Shown here one piece after another: positions 32,554 to 42,334 of a stretch of 64,000 nucleotides of DNA. Position 1 is the first letter of the stretch, and every line of letters begins with the position of its first letter. This DNA is from Spirochaetota bacterium (GTDB lineage: Bacteria > Spirochaetota > UBA4802 > UBA5550). The notes beneath the pieces were generated by a model. It ran no database searches, was not told the DNA's origin, and saw nothing but the letters and a program-made list of their open reading frames with translations. The position numbers and the translations under genes were made by a program. The stretch lies in NCBI GenBank assembly GCA_017999915.1, contig JAGNKX010000007.1, forward strand, positions 208,961 to 272,960, read 5' to 3'.

Positions 32554-35130
32554 TTATTCGATCAGTTTTTTCAACCGGTGCAGCTCATTTAAAGCCTCTA
32601 TCGGGGTGATGGTATCGGTATCGATGTTTTTTATAGCCTGGACAACCAGATGGTTTGAGGCGTTAAAAATCTCGAGCTGCTCGGCGTCCTCTTCCTCTTC
32701 AGGGTTCAGGGGCTTGATGTTCTTCCGGCCCTTCTCAAGGCGCTGGAGAATCTGCTCCGCCTTGGCGATGATCGGTTTCGGTATCCCGGCCAGGTTCGCC
32801 ACATGGATGCCGTAGGATTTGTCAGCGGCCCCCCTCACCACCTTGTGGAGAAAATCGACCCCGTTCAGGCGCTCCTTGACCATGACCGTATAATTGACGA
32901 TGCCCCTGCGGTTTCCGAGCTGGGTGAGCTCATGGTAGTGCGTCGCGAAGAGGGTCCGCGCTTTCAGGTAGCGCTGGATGTACTCCACCACGGCCCAGGC
33001 GATCGACAGGCCGTCGTAGGTGCTGGTGCCCCTGCCGATCTCGTCCATGATTATCAGGCTCCGGGGCGTCGCGTTGTTGAGTATGCCGGCGGTTTCGTTC
33101 ATTTCGACAAGGAACGTCGATTCACCCCGGGATATGTTGTCCGACGCGCCGATCCTGGTGAATATGCGGTCGGCGATGGAAAGGACGGCCTCCCGCGCCG
33201 GCACGAAAGACCCTATCTGCGCCATGAGCTGTATTACCGCCGACATCCGGATGTAGGTCGACTTCCCCGACATGTTGGGGCCGGTGATTATCTTTATGAT
33301 GTTTTCGTCCGCGTCCAGGTTGATGTCATTGGGGATGAACACCTCCCTGGTGTAGTATTTTTCCACCACGGGATGGCGACCCTCCCTGATGCGGGTGATG
33401 CCGTCGGCGTTGATGCCGGGGCGCACGAAGCGGTTCTCTTTCGCGGCCATGGCGAGGGAGCACCAGCAGTCGAGGCCGCCGATGGCTTCCGCCATGGCCT
33501 GGAACCCGGCCCTGGCCTCGAGGACCGCCTTCGTGAGCCTGGCGATCTCCTCGTTTTCGATCTGAACGATCTTTTCCGACGCGGAGAGGATCTCCGACTC
33601 GAAGGCCTGGAGTTTCTCGGTGGTGAAGCGCTCCGATCCTACCAGTGTCTGTTTTCGGAAATACGTTTCCGGCATGGCCGAGGCCTGACCCTTGCTCACC
33701 TCGATATAGTAGCCCAGGATCTTGTTGTAGCGTATCTTAAGGGACGACATGCCCAGGTTTTTCTTCTCCTCCTCCTGGTACTCCACGATCCAGTTCTTCG
33801 CGTTGGTCTTCAGCTCGTAGATGCGGTCCAGGTCGGCGTTGAATCCCTTCCGGATGACCCTGCCGTGCTCGGGGGACAGGGAGGGATCGTCGTCGATGGC
33901 GGCGTGAATGATGGACGCAAGCTCGGTCAGGTCGGGTATGGTTTCGGCGATCTCCCGCACCAGGTCATGGGGCTGCTCGGCGAGGATGGACCGGATTTCC
34001 GCGGCCGCCCTGGTCGAGTTCATAAGGGCGATGAAATTCCTCGGGAAGGTCCTGCCGATGACGAAGCGCGAGATGAGGCGCTCGATATCATGGATGCCTC
34101 CCATGATTCCCGAGAGCTGCGCCGTGAGCTGGTGGAACTCGTGCAGGTACTGGACCATGTCAAGGCGCTTTTCAATCGCGGCCGTGTCCAGGAGCGGCTG
34201 GAGGATGTTTCGCTCCAGGGCGCGCCTTCCCATGGCGGTCCCGGTGTAGTCGAGGACGGAAAAGAGGGTGCGGTTCTTCGTCCCGTCCTGGAGGTTCCTG
34301 ACCAGCTCGAGGTTGGATATCGTGGCGTCGTCCAGGGTCATGATGTCGCCGGAGAGTATTTTCCGGGGGTATTTCAGGTGGTCGAAGCTCTTCTTGTGGG
34401 CCTCCTTCAGGTACTGGAGAATGGATCCCGCGGTCATGATGTCGAGATCGGCGGTGATGCCAAGGCCCTTGGTCCCGGCGATCCTGAAGGTCTCGCAGAT
34501 GATGTTCGCCATGTAATCCGCGTCGTAGAGCCACTCGTTGATGCGGTAGACCGGGATGTCCCGCAGGGCGATGAAATCGGCGAAGGCGCCGTTGTCGGGG
34601 GAATCGCCCTCGTAGAGTACAGCCTCGCGGGGATTAAACTTGATGATCTCGCTGCGGAAGAGGTCCATCGACTTGCCGATGGACGACAGGAAAAAATCGC
34701 CCGTCGATATGTCGACGAAGGCCAGGCCGATGGCGGCAGTGTCGATGATAATCGAGGCGAGGAAATTGTTCTCGTCCGACTGGAGCAGGTTGGCCTCCAC
34801 CACCGTGCCGGGCGTGACGACCCTCACCACCTCCCGTTTCACGACAGGGCCGCTCGAGGGGACCGCCTCCATCTGCTCGCAGATGGCCACGCGCTTTCCG
34901 GCCTTGATGAGGCGGGCGATATAGCTTTCGGCGGCGTGGTACGGGATGCCGCACATGGGTATGTCGTTCTGCCGCGAGGTGAGGGCGATGTCCAGGATCT
35001 TCGACGCTATCCGGGCGTCCTCGAAGAACATCTCGTAGAAATCGCCCATGCGGAAGAAGAGTATCTCTTCCTGGTACTTTTTTTTCATGTCCAGGTACTG
35101 CTTCATTGCCGGCGTTATTTTGGAATCCAT
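32554..35130 (-). CDS. mutS: DNA mismatch repair protein MutS
   Basis: The 858-residue protein recognises mismatches and recruits MutL. The mismatch-binding domain begins MKQYLDMKKKYQEEILFFRMGDFYEMFFEDA, with the Phe-x-Glu wedge (GDFYEMF). The ATPase core has Walker A GPNMSGKST near residue 616, SRGESTFLVEMNE, and IIMDEIGRGTSTYDGLSIAWA. The C-terminal part (EEEEDAEQLEIFN, EALNELHRLKKL) is the usual tail. Length is typical (about 850). Shine-Dalgarno GGGGAG is near the ATG. mutL is not in the window. Confidence 0.97.
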   Translation of the reverse strand: MDSKITPAMKQYLDMKKKYQEEILFFRMGDFYEMFFEDARIASKILDIALTSRQNDIPMCGIPYHAAESYIARLIKAGKRVAICEQMEAVPSSGPVVKREVVRVVTPGTVVEANLLQSDENNFLASIIIDTAAIGLAFVDISTGDFFLSSIGKSMDLFRSEIIKFNPREAVLYEGDSPDNGAFADFIALRDIPVYRINEWLYDADYMANIICETFRIAGTKGLGITADLDIMTAGSILQYLKEAHKKSFDHLKYPRKILSGDIMTLDDATISNLELVRNLQDGTKNRTLFSVLDYTGTAMGRRALERNILQPLLDTAAIEKRLDMVQYLHEFHQLTAQLSGIMGGIHDIERLISRFVIGRTFPRNFIALMNSTRAAAEIRSILAEQPHDLVREIAETIPDLTELASIIHAAIDDDPSLSPEHGRVIRKGFNADLDRIYELKTNAKNWIVEYQEEEKKNLGMSSLKIRYNKILGYYIEVSKGQASAMPETYFRKQTLVGSERFTTEKLQAFESEILSASEKIVQIENEEIARLTKAVLEARAGFQAMAEAIGGLDCWCSLAMAAKENRFVRPGINADGITRIREGRHPVVEKYYTREVFIPNDINLDADENIIKIITGPNMSGKSTYIRMSAVIQLMAQIGSFVPAREAVLSIADRIFTRIGASDNISRGESTFLVEMNETAGILNNATPRSLIIMDEIGRGTSTYDGLSIAWAVVEYIQRYLKARTLFATHYHELTQLGNRRGIVNYTVMVKERLNGVDFLHKVVRGAADKSYGIHVANLAGIPKPIIAKAEQILQRLEKGRKNIKPLNPEEEEDAEQLEIFNASNHLVVQAIKNIDTDTITPIEALNELHRLKKLIE

Positions 35131-35514
35131 CTATGCTCCCCGTGAATATAACGATCCGCGCCAACTTTACGGTGAATCCGTGAATCTGATCCAATTCATG
35201 CCGGTGGTGACCTTATAGAGAATGAATATGCCCGTCAAGTGGTTATTTCACGGCAGGACCGCCAATGGAGCAATTCCCGTGAGTTTATAACATGGCGCCT
35301 CCCGGTTCCCGGGCATTGCATTAATCGAATATATGCAGTTCTATCCATATCAATGGATTGACACCGGGACAATAATGTGATATCTATATAATAGTGGGGA
35401 TACAGGGGTCGCTTTCCAGAAATAGAGCCGGTGCTGTTGTATCGCGGGCCCTGCAATCTATCCGGTCCACTATCAGGGTATCAATATTTGGCTGTAATAT
35501 TGAGGGAGGTGGAG
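35131..35514. other. Divergent intergenic region of mutS and the histidine kinase
   Basis: 384 bases without a gene between divergent starts. It contains the candidate kinase promoter at 35358-35386. A TATAATAG sequence overlaps it at 35387-35394. No other structure was recognised. Confidence 0.5.
35358..35386 (+). promoter_or_regulatory. Candidate promoter of the hybrid kinase gene
   Basis: TTGACA (35358-35363) followed after 17 bases by TATCTA (35381-35386), with a TATAAT 23 bases downstream of the -35 as an alternative -10 box. The start codon is about 130 bases away. Confidence 0.5.
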
Positions 35515-38118
35515 ATGTCTGGCAGCACGGACACCGGGCGAAAATGCATTCTCCTGGTAGAAGATGAGGCCTTCGTCGCGATGGAGGAAACGGCGGCCCT
35601 GTCTGAAATGGGTTACCGGGTCGTTCCCGCGTACAGCGGCGACGAGGCGGTAGAGAAGGTCCGAGCTTCGGCGGATGATTTCGACCTCATCCTCATGGAT
35701 ATAAACCTCGGCCAGGGAATCGACGGGGTCGAGGCCGCCCGGCAGATCCTCACGACCCATGACATACCCGTTGTTTTTCTCTCATCCCATTCGGAAAAGG
35801 AGATCGTGGAACGGATCGAGAGCGTCACATCCTACGGATATGTGATAAAGAAAACCGGCATGACGGTGCTGGCCGCTTCGATCGCCATGGCGTTCAAGCT
35901 CCACGATGCATATCGCGCGCTCAAGGAGAAGGAAACCCAGGTCAGCGAGAGCGAAAAGAAATACCGGGCCATTTTTGAAAATACCGGGACGGCCGTCGTC
36001 ATTTACAATGAGGATGCCGTCATCGTTCACGCCAATGCCCAATTCGTGTCTCTGTGCGGCTATACAAAGGAAGACATAGAAGGCAGGAAGAAGTGGTCTG
36101 ATTTTGTGGTTCCGGAAGACCTGAATATCATGCTCGAATGGCATCGTTCACGAAGCAATCCGAACAAAGGCGTTCCGCGGCAGTATGAGTTCAGGTTTGT
36201 AACAAAGAAAGGCGAGATACGGGATATTCTCGTCACCGTGGATATAATCCCCGGCACCATGAATAGGGTCGCCTCCCTCATGGATATTACGGACCGGAAG
36301 CGGTCCGAGACGGTTTTATTTGAGAGCGAAGCGCGGTATCGGCGAATGTTCGAAAATTCGATCATGGGCATATTCCAGACCAGCCCCGAAGGCGAGCTCT
36401 TGTCCGTCAATCCGGCGCTGGCAGCCATGCTTGACTATGATTCCCCGGAGGAATTACTGGCGGCCATTGAAAGGAAAGTCTCCAGGCTTTATGCCCACCC
36501 GGAGCAGCGGGAGAGAAATGTCAGGATGATCGTCGGAAGCGATTCGTTGCGCAAATTCGAGGGCGAATTTTTCAAGAAGAACGGCACCATCGCGGTCGGG
36601 TACCTGTACGCGTGGCCCCGCTACGATGCGCAGGGCGCCTTCCAGGGAATAGAGGGATTCGTGGATGATATTACCGAGCGCAAGAGGGCCGAGGAGAGGC
36701 TGAACGCGACCTTGCGGCAGCTGGACGACATCATCGAGTTCCTCCCTGACGCGACCTTTGTCATAGACCGGGACCGGAAGGTGATCTACTGGAACAAGGC
36801 CATTGAGCACATGAGCGGCGTGAACAAGGAGGAGATGCTGGGGAAGGGCGGATACGAATACGCGGTCCCCTTTTACCGTGAGCGGAGGCCGATCCTGATC
36901 GATCTTGTCGATCTTACGACGGCCGAACTGGAGGCGAAGTACACCAATGTACGGCGTGTGGAAAACAATATCTATGCCGAGGTTTACATCCCCCATATGA
37001 ACCAGGGTGCCGGGGCCTATCTCTGGGGGTCGGCTGCGCCGCTGTTCGATTCTGACGGAGAGCGGATCGGAGCCATCGAGATCATCCGCGATATCACCGA
37101 GCACAAGACGGCGGAAAAGGCCCTTGGCGAGAGCGAAGCGAAGTACCGGCAGCTGTTCACCCATGCGCCGGCCGGGATCTGGGAAATTGATTTCACCAGG
37201 GGACGCTTCGTCAAGGCAAACTCCCTCATCTGCGAGTATACGGGGTATTCCGAAGAAGAGCTTCTTACCATGAACACCTTTGATATTTTGACTGACGATA
37301 GCAAGGAGCTCCTCATGGAACGGCTGAAAAAAATTCACGCGGGAGAGAACGTTCCTGAGAGCCTGGAATACCGCATCAAGGAAAAAAACGGCAATACCCG
37401 GTGGGTGGAGCTCCACAATGATTTTATCCGCCATGACGGGAAGATCGTGGGCTCGACCGTCGTAGCCCATGACATCAGCGAGCGGAAACAGGCGGAAGAA
37501 AAAATAAAGAACCTCCTCGCAGAAAAGGAGCTGCTCCTGAAGGAAGTCCATCATCGTATCAAAAACAACATGAACACCATCATGAGCCTGCTCTCCCTGC
37601 AGTCAAACGCAGCGAAGGAACCTGCCGTGGCGGTGGCCCTGAAAGACGCCGTACGGCGCATGCAGGGCATGGCAGTGCTCTATGACAAACTCTACCGTTC
37701 AGAGAATCTCAGGGAGCTTTCGATCAGGAGCTACCTCTCGACGCTGGTGGACGAGATCATAGCGATGTTTCCCGGCAATACGATCGTGATGGTCGAAAAG
37801 CATATTGAGGATATCCCCCTCGGCGTCACCACCCTGTCGTCGCTGGGCATCATCGTCAACGAGCTTATAACCAACGCGATGAAATACGCCTTCGCCGGCA
37901 TGGCTGAAGGCCTTCTATCCATATCCGTCACCTCGCGGGATAACCGTGCGACCCTCCGGGTCAGGGACAACGGCAAGGGCATCCCAGTATCCGTTGATAT
38001 TGACAGGTCCGGCGGATTCGGGTTTACCCTTGTGCGCATACTGGTAAAACAGCTGAAGGGAAGCCTCTCGATCGAGCAGGAGAAGGGGACCGCGATCGTG
38101 ATCGATTTTGGCCTGTAG
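35515..38118 (+). CDS. Receiver-PAS4-HisKA_2 hybrid sensor histidine kinase
   Basis: The 867-residue cytoplasmic protein has an N-terminal receiver domain (about residues 7-125) with the phosphoacceptor Asp62 in LILMDINLG. Four PAS modules follow (about 145-265, 275-395, 400-525, 530-645), each ending in a DITxRK-type linker. A HisKA_2 dimerisation segment has the EVHHRIKNNMNTIMSLLSLQ region (residues 677-696, His679/His680) and a HATPase_c domain ends it (GIIVNELITNAMKYAF, VRDNGKGIP, GGFGFTLVRILVKQLKG). No membrane segment, so it senses an internal cue, possibly redox or ligand through PAS. Shine-Dalgarno GGGAGGTGG precedes ATG 35515; the upstream extension is not used. Confidence 0.92.
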   Translation: MSGSTDTGRKCILLVEDEAFVAMEETAALSEMGYRVVPAYSGDEAVEKVRASADDFDLILMDINLGQGIDGVEAARQILTTHDIPVVFLSSHSEKEIVERIESVTSYGYVIKKTGMTVLAASIAMAFKLHDAYRALKEKETQVSESEKKYRAIFENTGTAVVIYNEDAVIVHANAQFVSLCGYTKEDIEGRKKWSDFVVPEDLNIMLEWHRSRSNPNKGVPRQYEFRFVTKKGEIRDILVTVDIIPGTMNRVASLMDITDRKRSETVLFESEARYRRMFENSIMGIFQTSPEGELLSVNPALAAMLDYDSPEELLAAIERKVSRLYAHPEQRERNVRMIVGSDSLRKFEGEFFKKNGTIAVGYLYAWPRYDAQGAFQGIEGFVDDITERKRAEERLNATLRQLDDIIEFLPDATFVIDRDRKVIYWNKAIEHMSGVNKEEMLGKGGYEYAVPFYRERRPILIDLVDLTTAELEAKYTNVRRVENNIYAEVYIPHMNQGAGAYLWGSAAPLFDSDGERIGAIEIIRDITEHKTAEKALGESEAKYRQLFTHAPAGIWEIDFTRGRFVKANSLICEYTGYSEEELLTMNTFDILTDDSKELLMERLKKIHAGENVPESLEYRIKEKNGNTRWVELHNDFIRHDGKIVGSTVVAHDISERKQAEEKIKNLLAEKELLLKEVHHRIKNNMNTIMSLLSLQSNAAKEPAVAVALKDAVRRMQGMAVLYDKLYRSENLRELSIRSYLSTLVDEIIAMFPGNTIVMVEKHIEDIPLGVTTLSSLGIIVNELITNAMKYAFAGMAEGLLSISVTSRDNRATLRVRDNGKGIPVSVDIDRSGGFGFTLVRILVKQLKGSLSIEQEKGTAIVIDFGL

Positions 38119-38205
38119 CCCGTTCACCCGGGATTGGAGGGGGGTGTCGGCGGCGCGGTGTATCGGACCGCGCAGGATGTCGGCTGAGGAGGGAACCGGC
38201 GGCCG

Positions 38206-39351
38206 TCATTCCCCGTAAATATAGGAGCGCTCGCCGTCTGTGGAAATGCGGACAATGCGGCCGTTGATGCCGTATTCCTCCGCGAGCCTCACCTTGAGCT
38301 TCAGGGCGGCTCCCTCGTCGAAGCCCTTGCCGACATACAGTGCGTATCCCTTCGTAAGCCGTACCGTTTTAACGAAATCGAACCCTTTCAGAAGGCCCTT
38401 CAGCTCCGCCGCCTCCCGGGCGGAGGCGAGGGGCCCGACGGAAATCGAATAGAAGGCGGATGAATGATCTTCTTCCGAAATGTCCGTTTCCGGATGTATA
38501 TCTATCTTTTCAGTGGCATCAAGTACCATTTTTCCCGGGAGGTAGGGGACCCGGCGAGGGCCGTGTTTCATCAGCCCCTTGACGCGGCGGGCAGCCTCCG
38601 CGGCTTCGGGCGATCCGGGATATTTTGAAAGGAGATCGTAATAGGCGGAATACGATTCGTCATACATGCGCCTGTTTTCATAGAATTCGCCGAGCAGGTA
38701 CAACACCGCCTGCATGGCGTCGGAATCTCCGTAGCCGAGGGCGATGTCCCTGAGGGTGCCAATGTATTCCCGGGAAAATCCCGATGTCAGGCGGAGGATG
38801 TGCGAGAGTATGAGCAGGGACCGGGCCATGGTGCGGTAGTCATGGTTCTCCTCTATGAGAAACCGGCATTCCCTCTCGGCTCCGGCGTAATCGCCGGTAT
38901 GTATCAGGGCGATGATCAGGTAAAAGCTGAATTTTCCCGCATAGGGGCTTTTACCCAGATGGCGCCCTTCACGGGCCTCCCTCACAAGGATCTCCCATTG
39001 TGACTGGAGGTAGGCTATTTCACAGAGGCGATGCTGGGTATAGGCACGCCTGTTATAGCGGCGGTATTTTGTTACGATGGCCCGTAATTGTGCGACGGCT
39101 TCGTCGGGGGATGTTTCAATTTCCGCACGGAGGAGGCGTACGTCCGGAGCAAGGTGGCTGTCCGGGTGCTTTTTCAGGAATTCGGCCGACTTTTTTGCCA
39201 CGGCCCAGTAATTTTTCTCCGCTGCCAGCTTACGAATGGCCGCGAAGTCCTTCCGGTCGGCATGGCCCGATTGACCGGCGAAGGAGAGGGGCGGATCCAT
39301 GACGCCGCCGATGAACAGCGCGGCCAGCACTATGGCGGACGCTTTACGCAA
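38206..39351 (-). CDS. Exported TPR protein with C-terminal SPOR domain
   Basis: The 381-residue protein has a signal peptide (AIVLAALFIGGVMDPPLSFA, cleavage near residue 25), several TPR-like helices (AIRKLAAEKNYWAVAKKSAEFL, YAGAERECRFLIEEN, MYDESYSAYYDLLSKYPGSPEAAEAARR), and a C-terminal SPOR domain at about residues 300-378 (FYSISVGPLASAREAAELKGLL, VRLAEEYGINGRI). SPOR domains bind denuded glycan strands at the division septum. It starts at TTG 39351 inside the miaB stop (8-base overlap), so it is translationally coupled to miaB. Confidence 0.8.
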   Translation of the reverse strand: MRKASAIVLAALFIGGVMDPPLSFAGQSGHADRKDFAAIRKLAAEKNYWAVAKKSAEFLKKHPDSHLAPDVRLLRAEIETSPDEAVAQLRAIVTKYRRYNRRAYTQHRLCEIAYLQSQWEILVREAREGRHLGKSPYAGKFSFYLIIALIHTGDYAGAERECRFLIEENHDYRTMARSLLILSHILRLTSGFSREYIGTLRDIALGYGDSDAMQAVLYLLGEFYENRRMYDESYSAYYDLLSKYPGSPEAAEAARRVKGLMKHGPRRVPYLPGKMVLDATEKIDIHPETDISEEDHSSAFYSISVGPLASAREAAELKGLLKGFDFVKTVRLTKGYALYVGKGFDEGAALKLKVRLAEEYGINGRIVRISTDGERSYIYGE

Positions 39352-40678
39352 TGCGCGTTCCCTGCAGCGTGGAGCCGAGAACGCCGTCTATCCTGATCTT
39401 GATCTTTTTCCCGATATCCTCCGGCGCCCCGGGGGTTATGACCACGTGGTTGAGAAAGGTCTTTCCCCTGACACGGTCCGGCGATTTTTTGCTGAGCCCC
39501 TCGATGATGGCGTCTTCAACGCTGTCGATGCGCTCCGCCAGTTTCTGTTTCGTAATGCCTCTCTGGACGTCGATGAGCTTCGCCAGGCGGCCGCTCTTCT
39601 CTTCACGGCTGATTGATTCGGTCAATGAGAACGCCGGTGTGCCCCGGCGAGGGGAATAGGCGTAGGTGAAGGCCTCGTCAAAGCGGATGGACTCGAGCGC
39701 CCCGATGGTCTGGAGGAATTCCTCCGCGCTTTCGCCGGGAAAGCCGACGATCAGGTCCGTGGAAATCGAGCTGCTGTAGAGGAGGCTCCGGATATTCTCC
39801 ACTATTCTCATGTAATCGGCCATGGTGTAGCCGCGGTTCATGAGCCCCAGGATACGGTCCGAGCCGCTCTGGAGCGGAAGGTGTATCGAGCGCGAAATGG
39901 AAGGTGTGTCCCGGATGACGCGGATGATGTCGTCGGAAAAATCCCGTGGATGGGACGTTATGAAGTTTATCCTTTCAATGCCGGGGATGCCGGCTGACGC
40001 CTCGAGGAGCCTGTGGAAGGGCACGTCGCCGCTGTCCGAGCCGTACTGGTTTACGTTCTGGCCGAGAAGTGTGATCTCCCGTATGCCGCCGCCCGCCAGG
40101 GTGCGTATGTAGTCAAGGATCTGCTTCGAGGGAAACGATATGAGCCTGCCGCGCACGGAGGGCACAATGCAGTAGGAACAGAAGTTTTCGCACCCATGGG
40201 TGATGGTCACCCACTTGTGCCAGGGCGGCGTATCGCTGAGGCGGCGGAGGTCGTGGTTTATCCTTCCGGTAAAGTCGGACATGTCCTGCGAAATGAAGGC
40301 ATTGGCCTTGCCGTCCTCCATGCGCCGCAGCAGCAGCTCCCCGATGGCGGGTGACTGGTAGGGGCCGATGATCATGTCGGCGATCCCGTTTTCGATGAGC
40401 TCTTTTCCCATGCGCTGGGCCATGCAGCCGGCCACGACGATGATGCCGCCGCTCCCGCGGATCTGCTTGCGCCGGGAGCGGATCCGCGAAAGGACCCTGT
40501 TCTCGGCGTGTTCCCGCACGGAGCAGGTGTTGTATATGGTTATATCCGCGATCCGTCCTTCTTCGGCGGCCGTAAAGCCGTTATCGGCAAGGGAGAGCGA
40601 CATCAGCTCTGAATCGTTTTTGTTCATCTGGCACCCGAAGGTTTCTATGGAATAGGTCTTTTTCACGTAGCTGTCCAT
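39344..40678 (-). CDS. miaB: tRNA-2-methylthio-N6-dimethylallyladenosine synthase MiaB
   Basis: The 444-residue radical-SAM methylthiotransferase modifies A37 of tRNAs. The N-terminal MTTase domain has IETFGCQMNKNDSE and NTCSVREHAENRV, giving the first FeS cysteines with VVAGCMAQR. The radical-SAM CxxxCxxC is GCENFCSYC, followed by the IRTLAGGGIREITLLGQNVNQYG strand typical of MiaB. A TRAM domain ends the protein (VRGKTFLNHVVI). The ATG at 40678 fits the family N-terminus; two upstream Met codons also lack a Shine-Dalgarno, so the start is uncertain. Confidence 0.93.
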   Translation of the reverse strand: MDSYVKKTYSIETFGCQMNKNDSELMSLSLADNGFTAAEEGRIADITIYNTCSVREHAENRVLSRIRSRRKQIRGSGGIIVVAGCMAQRMGKELIENGIADMIIGPYQSPAIGELLLRRMEDGKANAFISQDMSDFTGRINHDLRRLSDTPPWHKWVTITHGCENFCSYCIVPSVRGRLISFPSKQILDYIRTLAGGGIREITLLGQNVNQYGSDSGDVPFHRLLEASAGIPGIERINFITSHPRDFSDDIIRVIRDTPSISRSIHLPLQSGSDRILGLMNRGYTMADYMRIVENIRSLLYSSSISTDLIVGFPGESAEEFLQTIGALESIRFDEAFTYAYSPRRGTPAFSLTESISREEKSGRLAKLIDVQRGITKQKLAERIDSVEDAIIEGLSKKSPDRVRGKTFLNHVVITPGAPEDIGKKIKIRIDGVLGSTLQGTRIA

Positions 40679-40840
40679 TACGGCGAAGCGATCGCCCGGG
40701 CCCCTGTAAGGCATGGCCAATTCTGCCATGGCGCCGGTGAGTAATCAAACAATTTTTATGCCGAAATTAATCAACACTATTTTACATTTGTTTCAAAATA
40801 GGCCCACAGGGCGGTTTTTTCAAGGAATGGATTTTTTTTC

Positions 40841-40869
40841 TTGAATAATTGGGGCTTATCGGTTATTTT
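40841..40869 (+). promoter_or_regulatory. Candidate promoter of the 55-residue protein
   Basis: TTGAAT (40841-40846) and TATTTT (40864-40869) are 17 bases apart, about 90 bases before the Shine-Dalgarno of the small gene. Part of the miaB divergent spacer 40679-40960. Confidence 0.4.
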
Positions 40870-40960
40870 AATTCTATCAGAATGGATTCACGATCGCGGT
40901 GATGAAAAATCTTTTGGTAAATGTCGATTGTCATTCCGCGTCATGTAAAGGGAGGTTTAT

Positions 40961-41128
40961 ATGGCAATACAGAAAGTTAACGAAAATCTCATGACCCGCG
41001 GGCCCATTGATGCAATGAAACGGCAGGGAAATGAAATCGCCAAGCCCGAGGCGGAAAAAAAGACTCAATCACAATTACAGGGATTCAAGGAAGCCAACAA
41101 GGGATTTAGCATCGACACCAAGGCTTAA
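40961..41128 (+). CDS. Small 55-residue protein, function unknown
   Basis: Seen directly: ATG with a strong Shine-Dalgarno (GGGAGGT, five bases upstream), 55 sense codons, TAA, then an intrinsic terminator 20 bases on. The protein is hydrophilic and helix-prone (MAIQKVNENLMTRGPIDAM, KKTQSQLQGFKEANKGF), without a signal peptide, cysteines or membrane segment. The tight package of ribosome-binding site, short frame and dedicated terminator argues for a real, well expressed small protein. No family recognised. Confidence 0.65.
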   Translation: MAIQKVNENLMTRGPIDAMKRQGNEIAKPEAEKKTQSQLQGFKEANKGFSIDTKA

Positions 41129-41147
41129 AACATCATCAGAGTAACGG

Positions 41148-41178
41148 GAAACGGATGCGCTGAGCATCCGTTTTTTTT
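41148..41178 (+). terminator. Rho-independent terminator after the 55-residue protein
   Basis: AACGGATGC and GCATCCGTT pair around a 5-base loop and lead into a T8 run. Confidence 0.92.
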
Positions 41179-41245
41179 GACGCAGCTCGAGGGAAGCGCT
41201 TGATTTTACGATGAACGCATAAGAAAAACCAAGGAGTTTTGCCCC

Positions 41246-41602
41246 ATGTCCCGGGTCGAATGCAAGAGAGAATATGTGCGCATCAATGACCAGTTCAACG
41301 TGCGTATCGTCGCGAGGGACAAGGCGGCGCAGTTCGGGACGAGGGAAATCAACACGTCCAAATCCGTCAATATCAGCGCCGGCGGGCTGCTGATAAACGT
41401 AGCCGAGCGGCTTGCGGTGGGAACCCTCGTGAATATTACCTTCATGAAGCCGAATACTTTCGAGATCTTCAAGGGATCGGGCAGCGTCGTGCGCGTGGAC
41501 GACGACGCGGACGGGACCTGCAAGGTAGCCATCAATTTCATCAACCTTTCCGATCATGACAAGCAAAAGCTCGATTATTATATTCACCTGGGCGCGTTAT
41601 GA
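41246..41602 (+). CDS. PilZ-domain protein (probable c-di-GMP receptor)
   Basis: The 118-residue protein is a single PilZ domain. The c-di-GMP-binding RxxxR is Arg8-x3-Arg12 (KREYVR), and the second motif N-x-S-x-x-G is Asn42/Ser44/Gly47 (VNISAGGLLI). A beta-barrel pattern follows (VNITFMKPNTFEIFKGSGSVVRVD, CKVAINFINLSD). With both motifs intact it is likely to bind c-di-GMP and act on motility, exopolysaccharide or transcription through a partner. Shine-Dalgarno AAGGAG about 9 bases before the ATG. No GGDEF or EAL protein is in the window. Confidence 0.9.
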   Translation: MSRVECKREYVRINDQFNVRIVARDKAAQFGTREINTSKSVNISAGGLLINVAERLAVGTLVNITFMKPNTFEIFKGSGSVVRVDDDADGTCKVAINFINLSDHDKQKLDYYIHLGAL

Positions 41603-41673
41603 TGAATGGTCCCATGGGGATCGATGAACGACGGCCGGATGAATGCTCTGTCGGATTCCAACTGACCCGCTAT

Positions 41674-42279
41674 TTAAAATTGCACGGTACATTCGATGAG
41701 AGGAATGGGAAGCAGTATCCTGTTCCCCTTTTTTTTCCTCATTGAAATCGTGGTCACCACCGAGTAGTCATAGTTAATCCATAAATTGATACCGGTCTTG
41801 AACCGGTTAGCGAACTTGAAGTTAAACCCCATGCCCGTGCCGAAGGTCACATCGTGGAGATTGCCCCTGCGCACGGTGCGGTCAATGCCGATATTTAGAT
41901 ACGAAAGTTTTGATTCCCAGTGGTGATAGGAATACACGAGCCCGATCATGAGAACCGGGTCAAGGATCTTGAACTCCGGGGCAAGATGAATGACGGGGGC
42001 GATGATGGCGGCAATGATGTATTCATTCCTGTTCATGCTGTTGAAATCGGCGCCCAGTATGCATAGTCCGACGGTCCTGACGCCGAATTCGGGTATGAAG
42101 TCGTATTCTCCCTGCAGTCCCGCCATGGTAATGCCGCCAAGGACGCTGATGGAGCCCCGGTAAGGATGCCGCTCCGAATGCTCCGGAAGCTCGGGTTTCG
42201 GCTCCTTTTCCGGGGCGGCAGCGCGGATTCCCTCTGACATGATAAGCGCGATCACGATGGCGAAGCACATTTTTTTCAT
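41674..42279 (-). CDS. Putative outer-membrane beta-barrel protein
   Basis: The 201-residue protein has a signal peptide (MKKMCFAIVIALIMSEGIRA) followed by a Pro/Glu-rich stretch and alternating amphipathic strands (GSISVLGGITMAGLQGEYDF, PVLMIGLVYSYHHWES, VTFGTGMGFNFKFANRFKTGINLWINYDYSV). It ends in an aromatic residue (ECTVQF), as outer-membrane barrels often do. About eight strands can be counted. Specific function not recognised. Convergent with the PilZ gene, separate from the ferredoxin gene upstream by 55 bases. Confidence 0.62.
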   Translation of the reverse strand: MKKMCFAIVIALIMSEGIRAAAPEKEPKPELPEHSERHPYRGSISVLGGITMAGLQGEYDFIPEFGVRTVGLCILGADFNSMNRNEYIIAAIIAPVIHLAPEFKILDPVLMIGLVYSYHHWESKLSYLNIGIDRTVRRGNLHDVTFGTGMGFNFKFANRFKTGINLWINYDYSVVTTISMRKKKGNRILLPIPLIECTVQF

Positions 42280-42334
42280 GAAAGGATTGCCACCCGCTCA
42301 GTTATGTGAACCGGATATCATCGGACTTTACCGG

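Noticed and set aside
32803..35145. 780-codon open frame on the plus strand opposite mutS
   Set aside because: mutS is unmistakable on the minus strand with full motifs; the opposite frame is open because of its codon bias and shows no domain, signal or ribosome-binding site.
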